This document shows, piece after piece, positions 1-10,174 of a stretch of 64,000 nt of DNA. How positions within the stretch are numbered: position 1 is the first letter of the stretch; every line of letters begins with the position of its first letter. Source of the stretch: Xylocopa sonorina (lineage: Eukaryota > Arthropoda > Insecta > Hymenoptera > Apidae); contig NW_027490132.1 of the NCBI RefSeq assembly GCF_050948175.1, forward strand, positions 372,001 to 436,000, read 5' to 3'. The notes under the pieces are model-generated. The model worked only from the letters and a program-made list of their open reading frames with translations, searched no databases and was not told the DNA's origin. The position numbers were made by a program, and so were the translations under genes.

Positions 1-604
1 TAGACGGACTCTCTGGAGTCGCGTCTCGGACCTCCTCGGTTCGCGAGGCGCTTCGGTCGCGGGCGCTCGTAGTGGGGAGCGCGTGGTCCAGCGAGTGGGG
101 ACTCGCGGCTCGTGGTGGGGCTAGCTGCGCGTGTCGTTGGCGCAGGCGCGTCTTAATATATAATCATATACCTACGGACTTAGAATTACGTGTGTGTTGT
201 GGCGTGTTACAATATGTGTCATGAGTACTTAGATTTAGGATTATAATACATGTACATAGATGTAATATATGAGTTAAAAATAGTATACAGGGTCTGGCAA
301 TGTTGGTTCCCTAAACTGGAACAGTCCCCATTCCGGTGACGGGCTGCGACTTCTTCCCTCTGGACGGAGTCCTCGATGCGAGGGAGGCGGGGTTGCTCGT
401 AGGTGCGAGCGAGACAGCGTTGCTCGTTGGTGCGAGCGAGAAAGAGGTGTTCCTACGTGCGTGTGAGCGCGTGCACCTGTGCGCGCGCGAACGCTGCTGG
501 TTGCTGAATCTGCAGGCGTGTACGGCAGGTTGCCTGCGTGCAGGGGTTGATGCTGGAGGTGGTGAGGAGGCTGATGGGTGGCAGGCGCTACGCCTGACGT
601 CACA
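1..604 (-). mobile_element. Partial LTR of a related Ty3/gypsy element, reverse orientation, cut by window edge
   Basis: Read on the minus strand from 604 leftwards this begins TGTGACGTCAGGCG, matching the TGTAACGTCAGGCG start of the complete element's LTR at 8559. Similarity returns near the window edge, where a GAGGAGGTC-containing stretch followed by GAGAGTC corresponds to about 9105-9132. The middle is strongly diverged. The fragment therefore covers about the first 580 bp of an LTR of a sister subfamily. Satellite resumes immediately at 605 with no spacer. The short peptide-like frames here are LTR sequence, not genes; one resembles the Pol tail encoded in the complete element's LTR. Whether this is a solo LTR or the 5' LTR of a full element cannot be told, because the rest lies outside the window. 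Confidence 0.8.
582..596. repeat. LTR-terminal hairpin (related element)
   Basis: CAGGCG-CTA-CGCCTG is a perfect 6-bp stem with a 3-nt loop close to the LTR terminus. The same stem with a different loop occurs at 8567-8581 and 16010-16024. Just outside it is TGACGTCA, a palindrome matching the CRE/ATF consensus (597-602 core). Its function is unknown. Confidence 0.5.
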
Positions 605-1140
605 CATAGAAGTGAGATGCGATATCACGTTTTAAGAAGCATTAGAAATATATTGCTACGATACGTAGACATCTGCAAACGCTACTTGCTCGCCAGGAAG
701 TGTCGCATTTACATTCATTTGAAGTGTAGACGAGGAATACATAACACTTCGCAAATCATATTATATCTTACCATGAAACATAGAAATGAGATGCGATATC
801 GCGTTTTGAGAAGCATTAGAACTCTATTGCTACGATACCTAGACATATACAGACGCTATTTCCTAGCAAGGAAGTGTCGGATTTACATTCATTTGATGTG
901 TAGACGAGGAATACATAACACTTCGCAAATCATATTATATCTTACCATGAAACATAGAAATGAGATGCGATATCGCGTTTTGAGAAGCATTAGAACTCTA
1001 TTGCTATGATACCTAGACATATACAGACGCTATTTCCTAGCAAGGAAGTGTCGGATTTACATTCATTTGAAGTGTAGACGAGGAATACATAACACTTCGC
1101 AAATCATATTATATCTTACCATGAAACATAGAAATGAGAT

Positions 1141-1220
1141 GCGATATCGCGTTTTAAGAATCATAAGAACTCTATTGCTACGATACGTAGACATCTGCAA
1201 ACGCTATTTCCTAGCAAGGA
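1141..1220. repeat. Dyad cluster of the satellite monomer (representative copy)
   Basis: One monomer shown as an example. GCGATATCGC (1141-1150) is a perfect 10-bp palindrome. CTACG-ATA-CGTAG (1178-1190) is a 5-bp inverted repeat with a 3-nt spacer. A third dyad at 1207-1220 is here the TTCCTAGCAAGGAA variant. The perfect form TTCCTTGCAAGGAA is seen at 1382-1395 and in most monomers. Centres lie about 38 and 30 bp apart. The ATAGG variant breaks the second dyad and the CTAGC variant breaks the third, so monomers fall into dyad-intact and dyad-broken classes. Confidence 0.75.
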
Positions 1221-2160
1221 AGTGTCGCATTTACATTCATTTGAAGTGTAGACGAGGAATACATAACACTTCGCAAATCATATTATACCTTACCATGAAA
1301 CATAGAAATGAGATGCGATATCGCGTTTTAAGTATCATAAGAACTCTATTGCTACAATACGTAGACATCTGCAAACGCTATTTCCTTGCAAGGAAGTGTC
1401 GCATTTACATTCATTTGAAGTGTAGACGAGGAATACATAACACCTCGCAAATCATATTATATCTTACCATGAAACATAGAAGTGAGATGCGATATCACGT
1501 TTTAAGAAGCATTAGAAATCTATTGCTACGATACGTAGACATCTGCAAACGCTATTTCCTTGCAAGGAAGTGTCGCATTTACATTCATTTGAAGTGTAGA
1601 CGAGGAATACATAACACTTCGCAAATCATATTATATCTTACCATGAAACATAGAAATGAGATGCGATATCGCGTTTTAAGAATCATAAGAACTCTATTGC
1701 TACGAGACGTACACATCTGCAGACGCTATTTCCTAGCAAGGAAGTGTCGCATTTACATTCATTTGAAGTGTAGACGAGGAATACATAACACTTCGCAAAT
1801 CATATTATACCTTACCATGAAACATAGAAATGAGATGCGATATCGCGTTTTAAGAATCATAAGAACTCTATTGCTACGATACGTAGACATCTGCAAACGC
1901 TATTTCCTTGCAAGGAAGTGTCGCATTTACATTTGAAGTGTAGACGAGGGATACATAACACATCGCAAATCATATTATATCTTACCATGAAACATAGAAA
2001 TGAGATGCGATATCGCATTTTAAGATGCAATAGAACTCTATTGCTACGATACGTAGACATCTGCAAACGCTATTTCCTAGCAAGGAAGTGTCGGATTTAC
2101 ATTCATTTGAAGTGTAGACGTGGAATACATAACACTTCGCAAATCATATTATATCTTACC

Positions 2161-5100
2161 ATGAAACATAGAAATGAGATGCGATATCGCGTTTTAAGAA
2201 TCATAAGAACACAATTGCTACGATACGTAGACATCTGCAAACGCTATTTCCTTGCAAGGAAGTGTCGCATTTACATTCATTTGAAGTGTAGGCGAGGAAT
2301 ACATAACACTTCGCAAATCATATTATATCTTACCATGAAACATAGAAATGAGATGCGATATCGCGTTTTAAGAATCATAAGAACACAATTGCTACGATAC
2401 GTAGACATCTGCAAACGCTATTTCCTTGCAAGGAAGTTTCGCATTTACATTCATCTGAAGTGTAGACGAGGAATACATGACACTTCGCAAATCATATTAT
2501 ATCTTACCATGAAACATAGAAATGAGATGCGATATCGCGTTTTAAGAAGCATTAGAACCCTATTGCTACGATACCTAGATATCTACAGACGCTATTTCCT
2601 AGCAAGGAAGTGTCGCATTTACATTCACTTGAATCGTAGACGAGGAATGCATAACACTTCGCAATGAATATTATATCTTATCATGAAACATAGATATGAG
2701 ATGCAATATATCGTTTTAAGAAGCATTTGAACTCTATTGCTTCGATACGTAGATATATGCAACCGCTATTTCCTTACAAGGAAGTGTCGCATTTACATTC
2801 ATTTGAAGTGTAGACGAGGAATACATAACACTTCGCAAATCATACTATATCTTACCATGAAACATAGAAATCAGATGCGATATCGCGTTTTAAGAATCAT
2901 AAGAACTCTATTGCTACGATACGGAGACATCTGCAAACAATATTTCCTTGCATGGAAGTGTCGCATTTACATCCATTTGACGTGTAGACGAGGAATACAT
3001 GACACTTCGCAAATCATATTATATCTTACCATGTTACATAGAAATGAGATGCGATATCACGTTTTAAGAAGCATTAGAAATCTATTGCTACGATACATAG
3101 ACATCTGCAAACGCTATTTCCTTGCAAGGAAGTGTCGCATTTACATTCATTTGAAGTGTAGACGAGGAATACATAACACTTCGCAAATCATATTATACCT
3201 TACCATGAAACATAGAAACGAGATGCGATATCGCGTTTTAAGAATCATAAGAACTCTATTGCTACGATACGTAGACATGTGCAAACGCTATTTCCTTGCA
3301 AGGAAGTGTCGCATTTTCATTTATTTGAAGTGTAGACGAGGAATACATAACACTTCGCAAATCATATTATATGTTACCATGAAACATAGAAATGAGATGC
3401 GATATCGCGTTTAAAGAAGCAATAGAACTCTATTGCTACGTTACGTAGACATCTGCAAACGCTATTTCCTTGCAAGGAGGTGTCGCATTTACATTCGTTT
3501 GAAGTGTAGACGAGGAATACATAACACTTCGCAATCATATTATATCTTACCATGAAACATAGAAATGAGATGCGATATCGCGTTTTAAGAATCATAAGTA
3601 CTCTATTGCTACGATGCGGAGACATCTGCAAACACTATTTCCTTGCATGGAAGTGTCGCATTTACATTCATTTGACGTGTAGACGAGGAATACGTGACTC
3701 TTCGCAAATCATATTATATCTTACCATGAAACATAGAAACGAGATGCGATATCGCGTTTGAAGAATCATAAGAACTCTATTGCTACGATACGTAGACATC
3801 TGCAAACGCTATTTCCTTGCAAGGAAGTGTCGCATTTTCATTTATTTGAAGTGTAGACGAGGAATACATAACACTTCGCAAATCATATTATATGTTACCA
3901 TGAAACATAGAAATGAGATGCGATATCGCGTTTAAAGAAGCAATAGAACTCTATTGCTACGATACGTAGACATCTGCAAACGCTATTTCCTTGCAAGGAG
4001 GTGTCGCATTTACATTCGTTTGAAGTGTAGACGAGGAATACATAACACTTCGCAAATCATATTATATCTTACCATGAAACATAGGAATGAGATGCGATAT
4101 CGCGTTTTAAGAATCATAAGTACTCTATTGCTACGATGCGGAGACATCTGCAACCACTATTTCCTTGCATGGAAGTGTCGCATTTACATTCATTTGACGT
4201 GTAGACGAGGAATACGTGACTCTTCGCAAATCATATTATATCTTACCATGAAACATAGAAACGAGATGCGATATCGCGTTTTAAGAATCATAAGAACTCT
4301 ATTGCTACGATACGTAGACATCTGCAAACGCTATTTCCTTGCAAGGAAGTATCGCATTTTCATTTATTTGAAGTGTAGACGAGGAATACATAACACTTCG
4401 CAAATCATATTATATCTTACCACGTGACATAGAAATGAGATGCGATATCGCGTTTTAAGAAGCATTAGAACACTATTGCTACGATAGGTAGACATTTGCA
4501 AACGCTATTTCCTTGCAAGGAAGTGTCGCATTTACATTCATTTGAAGTGTAGACGAGGAATACATAACACTTCGCAAATCATATTATACCTTACCATGAA
4601 ACATAGAAATGAGATGCGATATCGCGTTTTAAGAATCATAAGAACTCTATTGCTACGATACGTAGACATCTGCAAACGCTATTTCCTTGCAAGGAAGTGT
4701 CGCATTTACATTCATTTGAAGTGTAGACGAGGAATACATAACACCACGCAAATCATATTATATCTTACCATGAAACATAGAAATGAGATGCGATATCGCC
4801 TTTTAAGAAGCAATAGACCTCTATTGCTACGATACGTAGACATCTGCAAACGCTATTTCCTAGCAAGGAAGTGTCGGATTTACATTCATTTGAAGTGTAG
4901 ACGTGGAATACATAACACTTCGCAAATCATATTATATCTTACCATGAAACATAGAAATGAGATGCGATATCGCGTTTTAAGAATCATAAGAACACAATTG
5001 CTACGATACGTAGACATCTGCAAACGCTATTTCCTTGCAAGGAAGTGTCGCATTTACATTCATTTGAAGTGTAGGCGAGGAATACATAACACTTCGCAAA

Positions 5101-7860
5101 TCATATTATATCTTACCATGAAACATAGAAATGAGATGCGATATCGCGTTTTAAGAATCATAAGAACACAATTGCTACGATACGTAGACATCTGCAAACG
5201 CTATTTCCTTGCAAGGAAGTTTCGCATTTACATTCATCTGAAGTGTAGACGAGGAATACATGACACTTCGCAAATCATATTATATCTTACCATGAAACAT
5301 AGAAATGAGATGCGATATCGCGTTTTAAGAAGCATTAGAACCCTATTGCTACGATACCTAGATATCTACAGACGCTATTTCCTAGCAAGGAAGTGTCGCA
5401 TTTACATTCACTTGAATCGTAGACGAGGAATGCATAACACTTCGCAATGAATATTATATCTTATCATGAAACATAGATATGAGATGCAATATATCGTTTT
5501 AAGAAGCATTTGAACTCTATTGCTTCGATACGTAGATATATGCAACCGCTATTTCCTTACAAGGAAGTGTCGCATTTACATTCATTTGAAGTGTAGACGA
5601 GGAATACATAACACTTCGCAAATCATATTATATCTTACCATGAAACATAGAAATGAGATGCGATATCGCGTTTTAAGAAGCAATAGAGCTCTATTGCTAC
5701 GATACGTAGACATCTGCAAACGCTATTTCCTTGCATGGAAGTGTCGCATTTACATTCATTTGACGTGTAGACGAGGAATACATGACACTTCGCAAATCAT
5801 ATTATATCTTACCATGAAACATAGAAATGAGATGCGATATCACGTTTTAAGAAGCATTAGAAACCTATTGCTACGATACATAGACATCTGCAAACGTTAT
5901 TTCCTTGCAAGGAAGTGTCGCATTTACATTCATTTGAAGTGTAGACGAGGAATACATAACACTTCGCAAATCATATTATACCTTACCATGAAACATAGAA
6001 ATGAGATGCGATATCGCGTTTTAAGAATCATAAGAACTCTATTGCTACGATACGTAGACATCTGCAAACGCTATTTCCTTGCAAGGAAGTTTCGCATTTA
6101 CATTCATCTGAAGTGTAGACGAGGAATACATGACACTTCGCAAATCATATTATATCTTACCATGAAACATAGAAATGAGATGCGATATCGCGTTTTAAGA
6201 AGCATTAGAACCCTATTGCTACGATACCTAGATATCTACAGACGCTATTTCCTAGCAAGGAAGTGTCGCATTTACATTCACTTGAATCGTAGACGAGGAA
6301 TGCATAACACTTCGCAATGAATATTATATCTTATCATGAAACATAGATATGAGATGCAATATATCGTTTTAAGAAGCATTTGAACTCTATTGCTTCGATA
6401 CGTAGATATATGCAACCGCTATTTCCTTACAAGGAAGTGTCGCATTTACATTCATTTGAAGTGTAGACGAGGAATACATAACACTTCGCAAATCATATTA
6501 TATCTTACCATGAAACATAGAAATGAGATGCGATATCGCGTTTTAAGAATCATAAGAACTCTATTGCTACGATACGTAGACATCTGCAAACGCTATTTCC
6601 TTGCAAGGAAGTGTCGCATTTACATTCATTTGAAGTGTAGACGAGGAATACATGACACTTCGCAAATCATATTATATCTTACCATGAAACTTAGAAATGA
6701 GATGCGAAATCGCGTATTAAGAATCATAAGAACTCTATTGCTACGGTACGTAGACATCTGCAAACGTTATTTCCTTGCAAGGAAGTGTCGCATTTGCATT
6801 CATTTGATGTGTAGACGAGGAATACATGACACGTCGCAAATCATATTATATCTTACCATGAAATATAGAAATGAGATGCGATATCGCGTTTTAAGAAGCA
6901 TTAGAACTCTATTGCTACGATAGGTAGACGTTTGCAAAGGCTATTTCCTTGCAAGGAAGTGTCGCATTTACATTCATTTGAAGTGTAGACGAGGAATACA
7001 TAACACTTCGCAAATCATATTATATCTTACCATGAAACATAGAAATGAGATGCGATATCGCGTTTTAAGAAGCAATAGAGCTCTATTGCTACGATACGTA
7101 GACATCTGCAAACGCTATTTGCTTGCAAGGAAGTGTCGCATTTACATTCATTTGAAGTGTGGACGAGGAATACATGACACTTCGCAAATCATATTATATC
7201 TTACCATGAAACATAGAAATGTGATGCGATATCGCGTATTAAGAATCATAAGAACTCTATTGCTACGGTACGTAGACATCTGCAAACGTTATTTCCTTGC
7301 AAGGAAGTGTCGCATTTGCATTCATTTGATGTGTAGACGAGGAATACATGACACTTCGCAAATCATATTATATCTTACCATGAAATATAGAAATGAGATG
7401 CGATATCGCGTTTTAAGAAGCATTAGAACTCAATTGCTACGATAGGTAGACGTTTGCAAACGCTATTTCCTTGCAAGGAAGTGTCGCGTTTACATTCATT
7501 TGAAGTGTAGACGAGGAATACATGACACTTCGCATATCATATTATATCTTACCATGAAACATAGAAATGAGATGCGATATCGCGTTTTAAGAAGCATTAG
7601 AACCCTATTGCTACGATACCTAGATATCTACAGACGCTATTTCCTAGCAAGGAAGTGTCGCATTTACATTCACTTGAATCGTAGACGAGGAATGCATAAC
7701 ACTTCGCAATGAATATTATATCTTATCATGAAACATAGATATGAGATGCAATATATCGTTTTAAGAAGCATTTGAACTCTATTGCTTCGATACGTAGATA
7801 TATGCAACCGCTATTTCCTTACAAGGAAGTGTCGCATTTACATTCATTTGAAGTGTAGAC
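2161..7860 (+). repeat. Higher-order repeat region of block 1 (offsets 2783, 870 and 1392 bp)
   Basis: A marker monomer pair carries CAATGAATATT followed by CATTTGAACTC and then GTAGATATATGCAACCG. It ends open frames at 2667, 5450, 6320 and 7712. The offsets are 2783 bp (16 monomers minus the 1-bp deletion near 3533), 870 bp (5 monomers) and 1392 bp (8 monomers). The ACACAATTGC variant pair at about 2210 and 2383 recurs 2783 bp downstream, confirming multi-monomer duplication. A diverged version of the marker reappears after the retrotransposon (17976), so both flanks belong to one array. Confidence 0.8.
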
Positions 7861-8566
7861 GAGGAATACATAACACTTCGCAAATCATATTATATCTTAC
7901 CATGAAACATAGAAATGAGATGCGATATCGCGTTTTAAGAATCATAAGAACTCTATTGCTACGATACGTAGACATCTGCAAACGCTATTTCCTTGCAAGG
8001 AAGTGTCGCATTTACATTCATTTGAAGTGTAGACGAGGAATACATGACACTTCGCAAATCATATTATATCTTACCATGAAACATAGAAATGAGATGCGAT
8101 ATCGCGTTTTAAGAATCATAAGAACTCTACTGCTACGATACGTAGACATCTGCAAACGCTATTTCCTTGGAAGGAAGTGTCGCATTTACATTCATTTGAA
8201 GTGTAGACGAGGAATACATGACACTTCGCAAATCATATTATATCTTACCATGAAATATAGAAATGTGATGCGATATCGCGTTTTAAGAAGCACTAGAACT
8301 CTATTGCTACGATAGGTAGACGTTTGCAAAGGCTATTTCCTTGCAAGGAAGTGTCGCATTTACATTCATTTGAAGTGCAGACGAGGAATACATGACACTT
8401 CGCAAATCATATTATATCTTACCATGAAGCATAGAAATGAGATGCGATATCGCGTTTTAAGAAGCATTAGAACTCTAATGCTACGATAGGTAGACATCTG
8501 CAAACGCTATTTCCTTACAAGGAAGTGTCGCATTTACATTCATTTGAAGTGTAGATGATGTAACGT

Positions 8567-8581
8567 CAGGCGTACCGCCTG
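8567..8581. repeat. LTR-terminal hairpin CAGGCG-TAC-CGCCTG
   Basis: A perfect 6-bp stem with a 3-nt loop, 8 bp inside the LTR end. It is repeated at 16010-16024. The related LTR at 582-596 keeps the stem but has a changed loop base, which hints at constraint on the stem. Confidence 0.55.
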
Positions 8582-8915
8582 CCACCCTCCGGCGTCCACC
8601 TCATCATCCCCAGCATCCGTATCCGGAGCCCCTGCACACGGGCCACCCGCCGACTCGCCGTCCCTACAGAAGGAGACAAAGGTACGAGAGGGAAGAGGGA
8701 TGCAGCATGCCGCGCCCACGCGCGATCTCCACACACGAGGGGGAGGACTTCACCCCGTATTACGAGGGCGAGGAGCTCTCCGACACGTACTGGGTCGAAT
8801 CCCCAGCGATCACGAAGCCCTATACGTACTTCTCGTACATGTGGGATTAGAATAAGCACACTACTCACCTATGTACATACACACCAACACACACCTAGAT
8901 TTAAGTGAATATATG

Positions 8916-8926
8916 TATATATTTTA
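8916..8926 (+). promoter_or_regulatory. Candidate TATA box of the LTR promoter
   Basis: TATATATTTTA is the clearest TATA-like run in the 5' LTR, with CpG-rich sequence starting 20-30 bp downstream. It follows the stop codon of the Pol tail frame (8850). The 3' LTR copy is at 16359-16369. Insect LTR promoters are often TATA-less, so this is only a candidate. Confidence 0.3.
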
Positions 8927-9002
8927 TTCATGCACGGTTATGTTCCGTGCACTCGCGCGCACACTCGACGCTCGCGGCTCACGCTTAACGCGGGCCGCGC
9001 CC

Positions 9003-9088
9003 CACTCCGAACGGCCGCCCCACCACGAGGGCCGAGCGGCCGCCCTACTCCGACCGTCCGCCCCACCGCGAGGGCCCAGCGACTCGCG
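9003..9088 (+). repeat. 43-bp direct duplication in LTR (2 copies)
   Basis: Two adjacent GC-rich units, starting CACTCCGAACGG at 9003 and TACTCCGACCGT at 9046, share a CCGCCCCACC core and GAGGGCC. They differ by scattered substitutions. The same pair occurs in the 3' LTR from 16446. The related LTR at 1-604 has a similarly GC-rich, less regular stretch in this position. Confidence 0.6.
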
Positions 9089-9133
9089 CGCCGCGCGACC
9101 CGAGGAGGTCGCGGACGCGAGATCCGAGAGTCA

Positions 9134-9214
9134 GTTCCAATCTCATCTCCGAACTGGAGAGTTCCAATCTCATCTCCGAACTGGAGAGTTCTCATCTCAT
9201 CTCCGAACCGAGGA
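9134..9214 (+). repeat. 27-bp tandem repeat in 5' LTR (3 copies)
   Basis: Three 27-bp units share ATCTCATCTCCGAAC and end GGAGA or GAGGA. Units 1 and 2 are nearly identical and unit 3 is diverged. The 3' LTR copy is also three units, but the variants are distributed differently between units, giving 7 of the roughly 23 LTR differences in about 60 bp. Confidence 0.8.
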
Positions 9215-9950
9215 GTTCTAATCCAGCATCCGAACGATGCACTTCCGATCCGAGCAATAGGCTCATTCGCAACGAGCAATTAGCTCTAATGCATTCGTCT
9301 CTATCCATACTCCCATAGCGGAGTCCATTCGATACTTTATACTATTTCTAATTCTCATTGTAATCGCTAGTCAGTAACTTAGAATTTAGTCAAGTGTATC
9401 TAGTATAGTGAAATCATAGAATATAGTTTATTTTTACCAGATTCAAAGTATCTTTATTCGAGTCCAAATACAATTCCTTAATTCTACTCCACGGGTACGC
9501 TCGCGATTATTCTATTTCTATATCTCATCTGCGATAGTCTTGAGGCTCGACGACTAGAGCGAACCAGCGCTTAGTTGCTCCATCCTCACTTCTACCGTAT
9601 ACAGAATATCTTGCGCCCAGGTTGATCCCGGTAAGCTAGAGCGAACCAACGCTTAGCCGCGCCGTACTCGACCGAAGTTCAAGTATTCTCGACGAGCCTT
9701 GCACCTCCGACAAAGCGTACACGACGCGCGGGGAGGAGAGAGTTTATTCGTCGTCTCGCTCGGGAATACGTGGGTGATGCACCGGAATATTCAATTTCCT
9801 GCGTTCGAGTCCTGGTTCCTGTGAAGGAGGTTTCCTTCGCCGCACGACCCGTACCTCCGTTCCAGCCGTACGCCGCCGCCATCCCGGTTGCGGATCCAAG
9901 GCGCTCCAGGTACCTGGAAAGAGAAATCAGACAGTAGAATCAAGCCATCA

Positions 9951-9960
9951 CAAGGTAAGT
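9951..9960 (+). promoter_or_regulatory. Candidate 5' splice site in LTR (CAAG|GTAAGT)
   Basis: The sequence matches the strong donor consensus, with GT at 9955-9956, and is also present in the 3' LTR with GT at 17398-17399. If transcription starts upstream in the LTR, the donor would lie in the leader ahead of gag. No acceptor was identified and no env frame exists, so any spliced product is unknown. Confidence 0.3.
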
Positions 9961-10105
9961 TTAGTGTTAATTACCGTTTTATCGAGTCCGAAACGCCAAC
10001 GAACCCGGTCCGGACGCAATTCGCGTTATTTTCGGGAACGGTTACGACTTTGTGCCACCGTTGCGAGCGCAACCGCACCTCGGGACGTGACACGAAAGTT
10101 ATTTT

Positions 10106-10123
10106 TGGTGACAGCGGTGGGAT
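10106..10123 (+). other. Primer-binding site, probably tRNA-Leu
   Basis: TGGTGACAGCGGTGGGAT is the complement of a tRNA 3' end reading ATCCCACCGCTGTCACCA. That resembles eukaryotic leucine tRNAs of the AAG/UAG type (ATCCCACCGCTGCCACCA, recalled, one mismatch). It starts 13 nt after the LTR end rather than 0-5 nt, with spacer CGAAAGTTATTTT. It primes minus-strand cDNA synthesis. The tRNA identity is an inference. Confidence 0.65.
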
Positions 10124-10174
10124 AGCCCCGCGTTTCCTCTGGAAATTCTGCCGAAAGGAACCGCGAAACTAGAT

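Larger units (their letters stand above)
605..8558 (+). repeat. 174-bp satellite array, block 1 (about 46 monomers)
   Basis: Head-to-tail copies of a 174-bp AT-rich monomer; the ATGAAACATAG landmark, for example, recurs at 773 and 947. All copies have the same orientation. Most differ from one another by a few substitutions. Rare indels mark lineages: a 4-bp deletion near 1932 and a 1-bp deletion near 3533. Stop-creating variants (ATAGGTAGAC, CAATGAATATT, CATTTGAACTC, CGTTTAAAG) recur in ordered patterns. The block begins at the LTR fragment and ends where the retrotransposon interrupts a monomer after GTGTAGATGA. No gene is present. Open frames on the plus strand follow from a period that is a multiple of three. 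Confidence 0.97.
8559..10092 (+). repeat. 5' LTR
   Basis: 1,534 bp, starting TGTAACGTC and ending GACGTGACA. The start was chosen from the terminal inverted repeat and from agreement with the related LTR that abuts satellite at 604/605. An alternative start at 8556 (TGATG here, TGGTG in the 3' copy) cannot be excluded. GC- and CpG-rich from about 8940 to 9130, AT-rich from about 9290 to 9540. It has an AT-rich TATA candidate, a 43-bp duplication, a 27-bp tandem repeat, two copies of CTAGAGCGAACCARCGCTTAG (9554-9574, 9636-9656) and a splice-donor-like CAAGGTAAGT near its end. Short frames on both strands are non-genic; they occur identically in the 3' LTR. Confidence 0.93.

Noticed and set aside
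741..765. CENP-B box in the satellite monomer
   Set aside because: The CTTCGCAAATCATATT stretch has TTCG but lacks the CGGG half of the consensus.
605..8558. Long tandem open frames as a repeat-protein gene family
   Set aside because: The frames exist because the monomer is 174 bp and this frame happens to lack stops. Stop variants (TAG, TGA, TAA) and frame-shifting 1-, 2- and 4-bp deletions are spread and homogenised with the rest. No introns, promoter or conserved ends are visible.
8871..9283. Short plus- and minus-strand frames in the 5' LTR (and their copies at 16314-16726) as genes
   Set aside because: They fall in GC-rich LTR sequence and overlap each other on both strands. Their repeated peptide simply reflects the 27-bp tandem repeat.
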